Source: an uncultured Myxococcales bacterium
Lineage (GTDB): Bacteria; Myxococcota_A; Bradymonadia; UBA7976; UBA1532
NCBI GenBank assembly: GCA_903847385.1
Contig: CAINDO010000348.1
Coordinates: 1-45,220, forward strand
Direction: 5' to 3'
Length of the DNA: 45,220 nt
How positions within the stretch are numbered: the stretch's first letter is position 1; the number at the start of each line of letters is the position of its first letter. The translations under genes were made by a program, and so were the position numbers. The notes beneath the pieces were generated by a model, which had not been told where the DNA came from, did no database searches, and saw only the letters and a list, made by a program, of their open reading frames with translations. Shown here piece after piece: positions 24,479 to 31,947 of the stretch.

Positions 24479-26359
24479 ATGTGGCTCTCTCGCATCCTCG
24501 CCCTCTTGACCATCGCCGCGCTGGCCGCCTTCGGGGCGGGGGCGCTCGGCGTGTCCACCCATCGTGACCCGGCGCTGACCGAGGCCGGCGCAGGCCGGGC
24601 CGCCGGCGAGTCCCGTGCGCTCGCCGCCGAAGTCGCCGCCGCGCTCGGGCAAGAACGCCGCGCCGCCGAGGCCGCCCTGCGCGCCCCGGAGCTGGTCGCG
24701 GCGTTGGCGGCCGTCTCGGCGGACATGGCGCCGCACGTGCGGGCCGCACTGCTGGAGCCCGTGGCGCAGAAGCTCGCGACCACCCACCGGCCCTACAACT
24801 TCGTGCTCGTCGACCCCGCGGGGCAGCTCGCCGGCGCCTCGGCCGCGGACCTCGGCAACGGCTGGTCCATCACGCTCGAGGAGCTCGACCGCCTGGCCGA
24901 TGGCAAGCCGCTGAAGACGCCCCGCACCGAGCTGTGGGCCATCACGCTCCCGCTCCCCTGGGCGCTCGCGCCCGACCCCAAGGCGCCGGTCAACGCCGCC
25001 CCCGTTCCGCCGGCCAACGGCCGCCTGGTGATCCTGGGCCCGCAGCCCGCGGAGCTCGCGCTCGGTCTGTTCCAGGAAACCCGGTCGACCAATACGCTGG
25101 TGATGCTGGACGTCGCGCGCGCCGTGGGCCCCGGCGCCGACGGCGCGCTCGCCAAGGCCGTCACCGGCGTCTTTCCCGGCAAGATCAGCCCCGTCGAGGC
25201 GGGCGGCACCACCTGGCAGGCCATGCGCACGCTCGTCCCCGGCGTGCACGAGTTCTACGTCGTCGTCGCCTGGCCCGCCCCCGCCGCGCCGGACTTCGCG
25301 CAGCTCGGCGGCGTCGTCGGCATCTTCAAGCGCGTGGCCCTCGGGTCGCCCGTCACGCAGCTCCTGCTCGGCGCCGGGCTGCTGCTGTGGCTGCTGACCG
25401 TGATCGTCTCCTCGGTCGCGCTCTCCGGCCTCGGCAAGCGCCTCAAGGCCGTCGTCGCCGACGGGCAGGTCGCGTTCCCCCAGCCGGCGAGCAAGTGGCC
25501 CGCCTGGCTGCGGCCCGCCATCGAGTCCCTGAACGACACCATCGGCGACCTCGCCCGCCGCGCCACGGTCGAGAAGCCCGTGCACAGCAGCGTCGCGGCG
25601 CCGACCCGCCCCGTGCAGGCCCTGGCGCCGGCCGTGCCCGCGCCGACCGTCGCGCCCGCCGAGGCCTCGGCGGAGAAGTCCGTGGAGCGTTCGGCGGAGA
25701 AGTCGTCCGAGAAGTCGTCGGAGAAGTCGACGGAGGCCTCGACGGAGCGGTCCACCGAGAAATCGACCGAGAGATCGACCGAGAAGCCCCGCGACAAGGC
25801 GAAACCCGCCGCGCGGCCCGTGCCGCCGGCGCTCCCGACGGCCGAGACGACCCGCACCAAACCCAAGCTCCCCGCCCTCGACCGGGACGACCCCGAGCCC
25901 GAGACGCAGACGGACATCGAACTCCGCCCGGCCTCCGTGGGCCCGGGCCTGCTCGACAAACTGCGTGAAGAACGGGCCCTGCCCTCGGGCGCCCGCGGCC
26001 CCGGCAAACACGAGAACACGGCAGTGCGCCCCGTGCCCGCGGAGCTGCTCTCGGCCATGCGCGAAGAGGCCAGCCGCGAGACGGGCGTCAGCCTCGCCCC
26101 CCAGGCGCTCACCGCCGAGGAGGAGGCCTACTTCGAGTCGGTGTGGAAGGACTTCGCCGCCACGAAACACAGCTGCGGCGAGCCCGTGGAGCCCGCGGAT
26201 TTCCGCAAGTTCCGCGCCAAGCTCATCCGCACCCGGGCGCAGCTCGTCGAGAAGTTCAAGTGCCGGGACGTCCGCTTCCGCGTGTACGTGAAAGAGGGCA
26301 AGGCCGCGCTCAAGGCGTCGCCCATCCTCGAAGAGGACGCCGAGGACGCGGAGGCCTGA
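24479..26359 (+). CDS. MXAN_5187-like membrane sensor-type protein
   Basis: This is 626 residues. A span at ~4-24, a periplasmic region of ~270 residues (PYNFVLVDPAGQLAGAS suggests a Cache-like sensor fold) and a second span at ~295-316 precede a long cytoplasmic tail. The tail has a Ser/Glu/Lys repeat region (~398-439, units such as STEKS and STERS), then a C-terminal domain (~550-626) with FRVYVKEGKAALKASPI and a conserved-looking SCGEP. This end resembles the MXAN_5187 C-terminal domain of Myxococcus; the match is from memory, not a search. No output domain such as a kinase is present, so the signalling partner is unknown. Confidence 0.75.
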   Translation: MWLSRILALLTIAALAAFGAGALGVSTHRDPALTEAGAGRAAGESRALAAEVAAALGQERRAAEAALRAPELVAALAAVSADMAPHVRAALLEPVAQKLATTHRPYNFVLVDPAGQLAGASAADLGNGWSITLEELDRLADGKPLKTPRTELWAITLPLPWALAPDPKAPVNAAPVPPANGRLVILGPQPAELALGLFQETRSTNTLVMLDVARAVGPGADGALAKAVTGVFPGKISPVEAGGTTWQAMRTLVPGVHEFYVVVAWPAPAAPDFAQLGGVVGIFKRVALGSPVTQLLLGAGLLLWLLTVIVSSVALSGLGKRLKAVVADGQVAFPQPASKWPAWLRPAIESLNDTIGDLARRATVEKPVHSSVAAPTRPVQALAPAVPAPTVAPAEASAEKSVERSAEKSSEKSSEKSTEASTERSTEKSTERSTEKPRDKAKPAARPVPPALPTAETTRTKPKLPALDRDDPEPETQTDIELRPASVGPGLLDKLREERALPSGARGPGKHENTAVRPVPAELLSAMREEASRETGVSLAPQALTAEEEAYFESVWKDFAATKHSCGEPVEPADFRKFRAKLIRTRAQLVEKFKCRDVRFRVYVKEGKAALKASPILEEDAEDAEA

Positions 26360-26408
26360 GGGCGCGCGTTCGTGGTAGTCTCCGGCGCCACACCTGCCCG
26401 GAGGCCCC

Positions 26409-27164
26409 ATGCGCCTTGCCCTCTCGACCCTCCTCGCCTCGCTGCTCTCCCTGACCGCCTGCGACACCGACACGGCCGACGACACCGGCGCCGGGGCCGA
26501 CGCAGACGCGGCGACCTCGCCGCTGTGCGAGGCCATCGACTGCAGCGGCCACGGCAGCTGTGTTCCGACCGCGGTCGGCCTCGCCACCTGCGATTGCGAT
26601 GACGGCTACATGGTGTCGGGGCTCGACTGCATCCCCGCAGGCCCTGTCGCGCCCGCGCCGCCCGACGGCTTCACCTGCCCCGCCCCCGGCGCCGGCACGG
26701 AGCCCGTGTTCACGCAGTTCACGGCCAATCGCTGGTACTACAGCTGGAACGACAAGACCTGCGGCACGCCGAGCTGGCGCATGATCTACACGTTCCGCCC
26801 GGACGGCGTGTTCCTGATCCAGAGCCAGTTCAATGCCACGGTCGGCAGCGCGTCGGGCAATCTGGACTACGGCTGCTACACCTACGCCGTCGAGGGCGAG
26901 TCGCTGCGGGTGAACTACGACTATACGAACGAATCGAGCCGCAACTGCACCATGCTGGGTCGCCTGGCCGACCCGCCGTGCTCGGGCCTCGTCACGCCCC
27001 GCGCCGAGGGCGGCTTCGTGCAGGCCGACAGCCTGGCGAACAACCAGGAGACGCAGGTCTTCTGGCCCCTGACGGACGCCGCCTGCGTCTGGTGCAGCAA
27101 CGCCGAGACGTGCTGCCCGAACAACAGCTGGACCGCCGATTTCAGCGGCCCCGTCTGTCCTTGA
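26409..27164 (+). CDS. Lipoprotein with an EGF-like domain
   Basis: This is a 251-residue lipoprotein with GGAGG upstream and lipobox LTAC (Cys18). Residues ~39-78 form an EGF-like module (DCSGHGSCVP, CDCDDGYMVSGLDC). The rest (~90-251) is a beta-rich domain with eight or more cysteines that likely form disulfides. It is surface exposed and of unknown function. It is separated from the convergent tlyA operon by a 161-base region full of hairpins. It may be co-transcribed with the MXAN_5187-like gene 49 bases upstream. Confidence 0.82.
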   Translation: MRLALSTLLASLLSLTACDTDTADDTGAGADADAATSPLCEAIDCSGHGSCVPTAVGLATCDCDDGYMVSGLDCIPAGPVAPAPPDGFTCPAPGAGTEPVFTQFTANRWYYSWNDKTCGTPSWRMIYTFRPDGVFLIQSQFNATVGSASGNLDYGCYTYAVEGESLRVNYDYTNESSRNCTMLGRLADPPCSGLVTPRAEGGFVQADSLANNQETQVFWPLTDAACVWCSNAETCCPNNSWTADFSGPVCP

Positions 27165-27170
27165 CCAGAC

Positions 27171-27202
27171 GCCGAAAAAGTCCGTCCCTGGACTTTTTCG
27201 GC
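27171..27202. terminator. Perfect 13-bp terminator hairpin
   Basis: GCCGAAAAAGTCC (27171-27183) and GGACTTTTTCGGC (27190-27202) are exact complements around GTCCCT. The A-run and T-run in the arms make it a plausible bidirectional terminator. Confidence 0.8.
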
Positions 27203-27210
27203 CCCGCTGC

Positions 27211-27227
27211 GCCGAAGTGAATTCGGC
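27211..27227. terminator. Short hairpin in the convergent spacer
   Basis: GCCGAA (27211-27216) pairs with TTCGGC (27222-27227) over a five-base loop. It shares its arm sequence with the larger hairpin just upstream. Confidence 0.35.
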
Positions 27228-27275
27228 TCCGCTCCCGGAATCGTTCGGCTTCTTCAAAGCCTCTCGGTGATTCCG

Positions 27276-27294
27276 CCGGGCCGTCCTGGCCCGG
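27276..27294. terminator. GC-rich hairpin in the convergent spacer
   Basis: CCGGGCC (27276-27282) pairs with GGCCCGG (27288-27294) around GTCCT. It is the third of four hairpins between the convergent genes. Confidence 0.5.
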
Positions 27295-27319
27295 GCAGGC
27301 TGCTCTTCGCGCAGCCTGC
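27295..27319. terminator. Perfect 9-bp hairpin before the tlyA end
   Basis: GCAGGCTGC (27295-27303) pairs exactly with GCAGCCTGC (27311-27319) around TCTTCGC. It most likely stops the minus-strand xseA-xseB-ispA-tlyA transcript. Confidence 0.6.
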
Positions 27320-27325
27320 TCGTCC

Positions 27326-28063
27326 TCACGCCCGCCGGGCGGCGAGCAGGTACTCCTGGTTGCCCGTCGTCCCGCGCAGCGCGCAGGCGATGGCCGGCCG
27401 CACGGCGAACCCCGCGGCGGTGAGCGCGGCGGCGACCTCGGCGCAGGTGCGCGCATGAACGGCTGGATCCCGCACGAGGCCGCCGTCCTCGACCTCGCCG
27501 GGCTGCGCCTCGAACTGCGGCTTGACCAGCACCACCAGGTCGGCGCCGGCCACGAGCAGCGGGAACACCGGCGGCAGCGCCTGCCGCAGTGAGATGAACG
27601 ACACGTCGGCGACGAGCAGGTCGATGGGCTCGGGGATCACGGCGGGCGTCAGGTCGCGGGCGTGGGTCTGTTCGAGCGAGACCACCCGCGGCTCCTGGCG
27701 CAGCGCCCAGGCGAGCTGGTCCCGGCCGACGTCCACGGCGTACACGCGCCGCGCGCCGCGCTCGAGCAGCACCTGGGTGAACCCGCCCGTGCTCGCGCCC
27801 AGGTCGAGGCAGGTCCGCCCGCTCACGGCGACCTCGAAGTGGTCCAGGCCGTGTACCAGCTTGAGGGCCCCGCGCGACACGTAGTCGTGGCCCTTGCCGC
27901 GCACTCGCACGGCGGCGTCGTCGGCCACGGGCGCGCCGGGTTTGTCCACCCGCTGCTCACCGACGACCACGCTGCCGGCCATGATCAGGCCCCGGGCCTT
28001 GGCCAGATCGGGGGCGAGCCCCCGCGCGACCAGCAGCGCATCCAGCCGGGACTTGCGGGCCAA
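27326..28063 (-). CDS. tlyA: TlyA-type rRNA 2'-O-methyltransferase
   Basis: This is a 245-residue member of the TlyA family, which methylates ribose 2'-OH in 16S and/or 23S rRNA. An S4 RNA-binding domain covers ~2-65 (SRLDALLVARGLAPDLAKARGL). An FtsJ-like SAM domain follows, with DLGASTGGFTQVLL. Residues for the K-D-K-E tetrad are visible in SRGALKL, VADVSFISL, VKPQFE and GNQEYLL. The operon is xseA-xseB-ispA-tlyA with a six-base gap to ispA. This order recurs in many bacteria, often with dxs between ispA and tlyA; dxs is absent here. Confidence 0.95.
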   Translation of the reverse strand: MARKSRLDALLVARGLAPDLAKARGLIMAGSVVVGEQRVDKPGAPVADDAAVRVRGKGHDYVSRGALKLVHGLDHFEVAVSGRTCLDLGASTGGFTQVLLERGARRVYAVDVGRDQLAWALRQEPRVVSLEQTHARDLTPAVIPEPIDLLVADVSFISLRQALPPVFPLLVAGADLVVLVKPQFEAQPGEVEDGGLVRDPAVHARTCAEVAAALTAAGFAVRPAIACALRGTTGNQEYLLAARRA

Positions 28064-28069
28064 ACGGCC

Positions 28070-28921
28070 TCAGCTCTTGCGGGTGCGGATGGCGTCCGCG
28101 AAGAGCGCCATGGCCTCGCCGCCGGCGCCCAGGCTGCGGGCGGCGTCGCCGGCCTCGGCGGCCACCGTCTCGCCGCGGGCGCGCAGGGTGTCCGCGTCCA
28201 GGTGGTTCAGGTAGCTGCGGTTGCCGGCGTCGGCGTCCTGCGAGGCGTCCAGCAGGTCGTCGGTGATCTGGAAAAGCAGCCCGAGCGCGGCGCCGTAACG
28301 CGACAGGGCCGCCTGCGCGTCCGCGTTCGCGCCGGCGGCGAGCCCGCCCCCGAGCACGGCGGCCCGCAGCAGCGCGCCCGTCTTGAGCCGGTGCAGGTGC
28401 TCGAGGGCGTCGCAGTCGGGCACGGGCGCGGTGTCGATGTCCAGCACCTGCCCGCCCACCATGCCGCCGCCGCCCGCGGCCGTGGCCAAGAGCGCGACCT
28501 GTGCCGCCGGGGCCTGCGCCGCGCCGAGCACCGCGAAGGCCTCGGTCAGCAGGGCGTCGCCGGTCAGGATCGCCTGGGCCTCGCCGAACTTCTTGTGGCA
28601 GGTGGGCTGCCCGCGGCGGAAGTCGTCGTCGTCCATGCTCGGCAGGTCGTCGTGCACGAGCGAGTAGGTGTGAATCAGCTCCACGGCCAGCGCGAAGGGC
28701 AGGGCGGCGCTCAGCGGGGCGCCGCAAGCCTCGGCGGCCATCAGGCAAACCACGGGGCGCACGCGTTTGCCGCCGGTGCCGAGGGCGTAGGCGCAGGACT
28801 CGCGCAGGAGGGCCGGCCACGTCTCCCAGCCGGCGATGTGCTTGCGCAGCGCCTCCTCGAAGACGTTCAGAAGGCGGGCGTGCGTGGCGTAAGGGTCCTG
28901 AGAGGGGGCGACGGTGCTCAT
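28070..28921 (-). CDS. ispA: Farnesyl/geranyl diphosphate synthase
   Basis: This is a 283-residue trans-prenyltransferase of the IspA type, making C10-C15 prenyl diphosphates from IPP and DMAPP. The first Asp-rich motif is DDLPSMD (from Asp92) and the second is DDLLD near residue 220. GKRVRP and KTGALLRA are the usual substrate-phosphate elements. The ATG overlaps the xseB stop by four bases (ATGA), indicating coupling. The frame is open upstream but runs over xseB, so the start at 28921 is firm. Product length cannot be fixed from sequence alone. Confidence 0.95.
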   Translation of the reverse strand: MSTVAPSQDPYATHARLLNVFEEALRKHIAGWETWPALLRESCAYALGTGGKRVRPVVCLMAAEACGAPLSAALPFALAVELIHTYSLVHDDLPSMDDDDFRRGQPTCHKKFGEAQAILTGDALLTEAFAVLGAAQAPAAQVALLATAAGGGGMVGGQVLDIDTAPVPDCDALEHLHRLKTGALLRAAVLGGGLAAGANADAQAALSRYGAALGLLFQITDDLLDASQDADAGNRSYLNHLDADTLRARGETVAAEAGDAARSLGAGGEAMALFADAIRTRKS

Positions 28922-29124
28922 GCGTTGCTTTCTCCGAGGCTCTTCTGCAGGACCTCGATGCGTTTCTCGGCGCCCTCGAGCAGCCCGTTGGCCTGACGAG
29001 CGAGGGCGACGCCCCGCTCGTAGAGCCGCAGCGACTCGTCGAGGGCGAGGTTGCCCGACTCCAGCTGGGCCACGAGCTTCTGCAGCTCGTCGACGATGTT
29101 CTCGAAGGCGGGTTCTTCGGCCAT
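28918..29124 (-). CDS. xseB: Exodeoxyribonuclease VII small subunit
   Basis: This 68-residue helical protein matches XseB over its length (FENIVDELQKLVAQLESGNL, then SLRLYERGVALARQAN). It binds XseA to make exonuclease VII, which degrades single-stranded DNA into oligonucleotides. It lies six bases after xseA and overlaps ispA by four. The length is normal for the family. Confidence 0.95.
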   Translation of the reverse strand: MAEEPAFENIVDELQKLVAQLESGNLALDESLRLYERGVALARQANGLLEGAEKRIEVLQKSLGESNA

Positions 29125-29130
29125 GGGCGT

Positions 29131-30507
29131 TCAAGACTCCTGTGGGGGCCCGACGGTCGCGGGCGTCGACTCGGGATGCACGGCGGTCACGGTGGTCGTG
29201 AGCGCGCCGCTGGCCAACTGCGTGTGCAGGGTGTCGCCGACGGCCACCTGGGACGCACGCTGGATGACGGCGCCCTCCGGCGTGCGGGTGAGGCTGTAGC
29301 CGCGCTGCAGGCTGCCGAGCGGCGACAGGGCGTGCAGGCGCGCGGCGAGCAGGGCGACGTCCCGCCGGCCGGCCTGCGTGCGCAGCGGTCCGACCACGCC
29401 CAAACGCGCGGCGGCGAGCTGCAGCGCGGCCCGGGCGCGGGAGATGCGCTCGCGGGGGTGCTGCGCGGCCAACCGCTGCGTGAGCGTGTTCAGGCGCGTG
29501 TGCCCGCTCTGCACGCCGCGGCCGGCGGCGCGGTCCAGGCGGCTGCGCAGCGCCTCGATGGTGCGGTGTCGGGCGTCGAAGGCCAGGCCGCGCGAGAGCC
29601 GCTTGCCCAGATGCCCCAGCCGCTCGCGCCAGCGGGAGACGCCGCGCAGCACGGCGCCGTCCAGCCGACCGGCCAGGGCGTCCACGTGGGCGAGCAGGTC
29701 GTCGCGCACCGGCACCGCCTTCTCGGCCGCGGCCGAGGGGGTGGGCGCGCGCAGGTCGGCCACGAGATCCGACAGGCTCGTGTCCGTCTCGTGGCCCACG
29801 GCGCTGATCACCGGCACGGGGCAGGCGGCGATCGCGCGCACGAGCGACTCGACGTTGAACTCGGCCAGGTCCTCGGCGGAGCCGCCGCCGCGCCCCACGA
29901 TCACCACGTCCACGCCGGGCGTGCGGCCGAGCACCGCGAGCCCGCGCGCGACGTCCGCCGCGGTGCCCTCGCCCTGCACCTGCGCCGGATACAGCACGAT
30001 GGGGATCTGCGGCGAGCGCCGGTGGATGACGGCCTCGATGTCCCGTCGCGCGGCGCCGCTGGGGCTCGTGATCACCCCGACCTTGCGGGGCAGGAACGGC
30101 AGCGGTCGCTTGCGCGCGGCGTCGAACAGACCCTCGGCGGTCAGCCGCTCCTTGAGGGCCTGCAGCGCCGCGTCCTGGGCGCCGGCGCCCACGGGCTCCA
30201 GCCGCTCGATGACCATCTGATAGGTGCCGCGGGGCGGATAGATGGCCAGCCGCCCCATGGCCAGCACCAGCGAGCCCGGATCGGGTTTGTAGCGCAGCGT
30301 CGCCGCGGTGGTGCGCCAGATCACGGCGTCCAGGCGCGCCTCGGGATCCGTCAGCGTCAGGTACACGTGCCCGCTGGGGTGCACCTTGACCTGGCTGAGC
30401 TCACCCTGCACCCAGATGTTGCGAAAGCGCGTCTCGACCGCGTCTTTCAGCTGCGCGGTGAGCTGCGAGACGCTGAGGGCGCGCGGGGGCTGGGTGGCGG
30501 TCTGCAC
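29131..30507 (-). CDS. xseA: Exodeoxyribonuclease VII large subunit
   Basis: This is 458 residues. The N-terminal OB-fold (NIWVQGELSQVKVHPSGHVY) binds DNA. The nuclease core shows VGVITSPSGAARRDI, VIVGRGGGSAEDL and SAVGHETD, all hallmarks of XseA. A long coiled-coil region and a C-terminal beta segment (GSLQRGYSLTR) follow. It is the first gene of the xseA-xseB-ispA-tlyA unit. The GTG start at 30507 follows a TTAATT seven bases upstream, and no ribosome site is visible, so the transcript could have little or no leader. Confidence 0.95.
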   Translation of the reverse strand: MQTATQPPRALSVSQLTAQLKDAVETRFRNIWVQGELSQVKVHPSGHVYLTLTDPEARLDAVIWRTTAATLRYKPDPGSLVLAMGRLAIYPPRGTYQMVIERLEPVGAGAQDAALQALKERLTAEGLFDAARKRPLPFLPRKVGVITSPSGAARRDIEAVIHRRSPQIPIVLYPAQVQGEGTAADVARGLAVLGRTPGVDVVIVGRGGGSAEDLAEFNVESLVRAIAACPVPVISAVGHETDTSLSDLVADLRAPTPSAAAEKAVPVRDDLLAHVDALAGRLDGAVLRGVSRWRERLGHLGKRLSRGLAFDARHRTIEALRSRLDRAAGRGVQSGHTRLNTLTQRLAAQHPRERISRARAALQLAAARLGVVGPLRTQAGRRDVALLAARLHALSPLGSLQRGYSLTRTPEGAVIQRASQVAVGDTLHTQLASGALTTTVTAVHPESTPATVGPPQES

Positions 30508-30561
30508 GCGGGCGAATTAACACGTCCGCGCGAGGGGGAACAGACGTCCGTCGACGAGCCC

Positions 30562-31182
30562 TCAGGCGAGCCCGTGCGCCTTCGCGATTTCCAGGTTCCG
30601 CGCCTCGGCGCGCTGCAGGGCCGGGCGGGCGGCCAGGCGCTCGGAGTACGCCGTGAAGCCCGGCGACGCCGCCACCATGCCGAAGCGCAGCATGTAGCGC
30701 AGCGTGCCGCCGAAGATCACGTCCGCCATGCTGAAGCGGTCGCCGAGCAGGAAGTCCCCGCGGGACACGGCCTGCTCCATCGACGCCAGCATCGCCGCGT
30801 GTTCGCCCCAGCCGGCCTGACCGGCCTTGAAGGCCCAGCCCGCGGCTTGGGCCATGGCACCGGGCTCGATGACCGAGGGCGCGAACAGCGACCAGCGCAG
30901 GTAGGCGCCGCGGTCCGGATCGTCCATCAGCGGCGCCAGGCGGCCGGCGGCGTAGCGGTCGGCCAGGTACAGGCCGATGGCGGCGGTCTCGGTCACGACG
31001 ACGTCGCCGTCCTGCAGCGCGGGCAGCTTGCCCATGGGGTTGAGCGCCAGGAACTCGGGCGACTTCTGCTCGCCCTTCGAGATGTCGACGTACTGCAGCG
31101 TGTGCGGGACGCCGACCTCCTCCAGCATCCAGACGACGGTGGCGGCGCGGGTGAACGGGTGGTGATGAACGATGATGGACAT
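30562..31182 (-). CDS. Glutathione S-transferase family protein
   Basis: This is 206 residues with an excellent GGAGGAG upstream of ATG 31182. The N-terminal thioredoxin-like domain carries the cis-Pro motif NPMGKLPAL and the glutathione-binding TETAAIG. The C-terminal helical domain includes FLLGDRFSMADVIFGG, the usual N-capping motif. It resembles the bacterial beta/nu-type GSTs; the substrate is unknown. It lies 54 bases upstream of xseA on the same strand. It is divergent from the VGPCL-repeat gene, sharing 90 bases of control region. Confidence 0.92.
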   Translation of the reverse strand: MSIIVHHHPFTRAATVVWMLEEVGVPHTLQYVDISKGEQKSPEFLALNPMGKLPALQDGDVVVTETAAIGLYLADRYAAGRLAPLMDDPDRGAYLRWSLFAPSVIEPGAMAQAAGWAFKAGQAGWGEHAAMLASMEQAVSRGDFLLGDRFSMADVIFGGTLRYMLRFGMVAASPGFTAYSERLAARPALQRAEARNLEIAKAHGLA

Positions 31183-31236
31183 ACGGGCTCCTCCGGGTGT
31201 GTCCGGCGTTCTAGCCTGCCGCGTGACCTGCGTCCA

Positions 31237-31264
31237 TTGACCCGCTCTCGGGCGCGGGTGTAAG
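31237..31264 (+). promoter_or_regulatory. Possible promoter of the VGPCL cassette
   Basis: TTGACC (31237-31242), a 16-base spacer and TGTAAG (31259-31264) lie eight bases before ATG 31273. The -35 is good and the -10 only four of six. TAAGG (31261-31265) could instead serve as a ribosome site. Confidence 0.35.
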
Positions 31265-31272
31265 GCCATGGC

Positions 31273-31941
31273 ATGAACGCCTCACCTCGCCGCCGCAAGC
31301 TCCTGACCGTGCTCGCACTCATCCTGGCCGGTGGCTCCATGGCCGCCTGTCAGTTCTCCATGGCCGCCGGGGCCCTGGGCGGGGGGGTGGCGCTGGGGGT
31401 GGCGGGGTGGCTGCTCATGGGGGTGGGCGTGGCAACGACGCAGGCGGGCTGCGCGGCCGACCCGGAGCCAGATCCGGACCCGGATCCGGACGCGGCGCTG
31501 GACGCCGAGGTCGGGCCGTGTCTCAGCGCGCCGGAGCCCGACGCCTACGTCGGCCCGTGCCTCTCGCCCCTCGAGCCGGACGCGTACGTGGGCCCCTGCC
31601 TGCAGCCGCCCTTCGAAGACACGGGCGTCGGGCCCTGCCTGGGCGCGCCGCAGCCGGACGTCGGCCCGTGTCTCTCCATCGACGCGCAGGTCGGCCCCTG
31701 TCTGGAACCGCCGGCCCCGGACGCCCACGTCGGCCCGTGTCTGTCGCCGCCCGCGCCGGACGCCCGCGTCGGCCCGTGCCTGGACCAGGCCCTCGACGCC
31801 GCACCACCGCCGGCGCCGGACGCGACCGTGGTCCCGGACGCCCGCCTGGGGCTCCACCGCGAGCGCGAGGCCGTCCTCGACCGTCTGTTGGCCGAGAACC
31901 GCCTGCCGCCGGACGTCGCCGCGCGGCTGCGCAAGTCCTGA
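31273..31941 (+). CDS. VGPCL-repeat protein, candidate multicore RiPP precursor
   Basis: This is 222 residues. Two hydrophobic segments (~10-26, with MAAC at Cys26, and ~30-58) are followed by an Asp-Pro linker. Residues 80-170 then hold eight copies of VGPCL, spaced mostly 13 residues apart by Pro/Asp-rich units such as SPPAPDAR. The last 31 residues are a charged helix (HREREAVLDRLLAENRLPPD) without repeats. I do not know a named family. Each repeat supplies one Cys. A radical SAM/SPASM gene starts seven bases after the stop. A repeat peptide next to such an enzyme is the usual layout of a multicore RiPP. A lipoprotein or membrane anchor is possible from the N-terminus. The alternative is a plain Cys-containing surface linker protein. 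Confidence 0.85.
   Translation: MNASPRRRKLLTVLALILAGGSMAACQFSMAAGALGGGVALGVAGWLLMGVGVATTQAGCAADPEPDPDPDPDAALDAEVGPCLSAPEPDAYVGPCLSPLEPDAYVGPCLQPPFEDTGVGPCLGAPQPDVGPCLSIDAQVGPCLEPPAPDAHVGPCLSPPAPDARVGPCLDQALDAAPPPAPDATVVPDARLGLHREREAVLDRLLAENRLPPDVAARLRKS
31510..31782 (+). repeat. Eight VGPCL-coding repeats
   Basis: The pentapeptide VGPCL recurs at residues 80, 93, 106, 119, 130, 140, 153 and 166. The eight 15-base copies all differ at synonymous positions (GTC/GTG, GGG/GGC, CCG/CCC, TGT/TGC, CTC/CTG), so the amino acids look conserved while the DNA has diverged. Confidence 0.9.
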
Positions 31942-31947
31942 CGCCGC

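Noticed and set aside
28501..31263. Plus-strand frame of 920 codons over xseB, xseA and the GST gene
   Set aside because: The opposite strand encodes firmly recognised xseA, xseB and GST.
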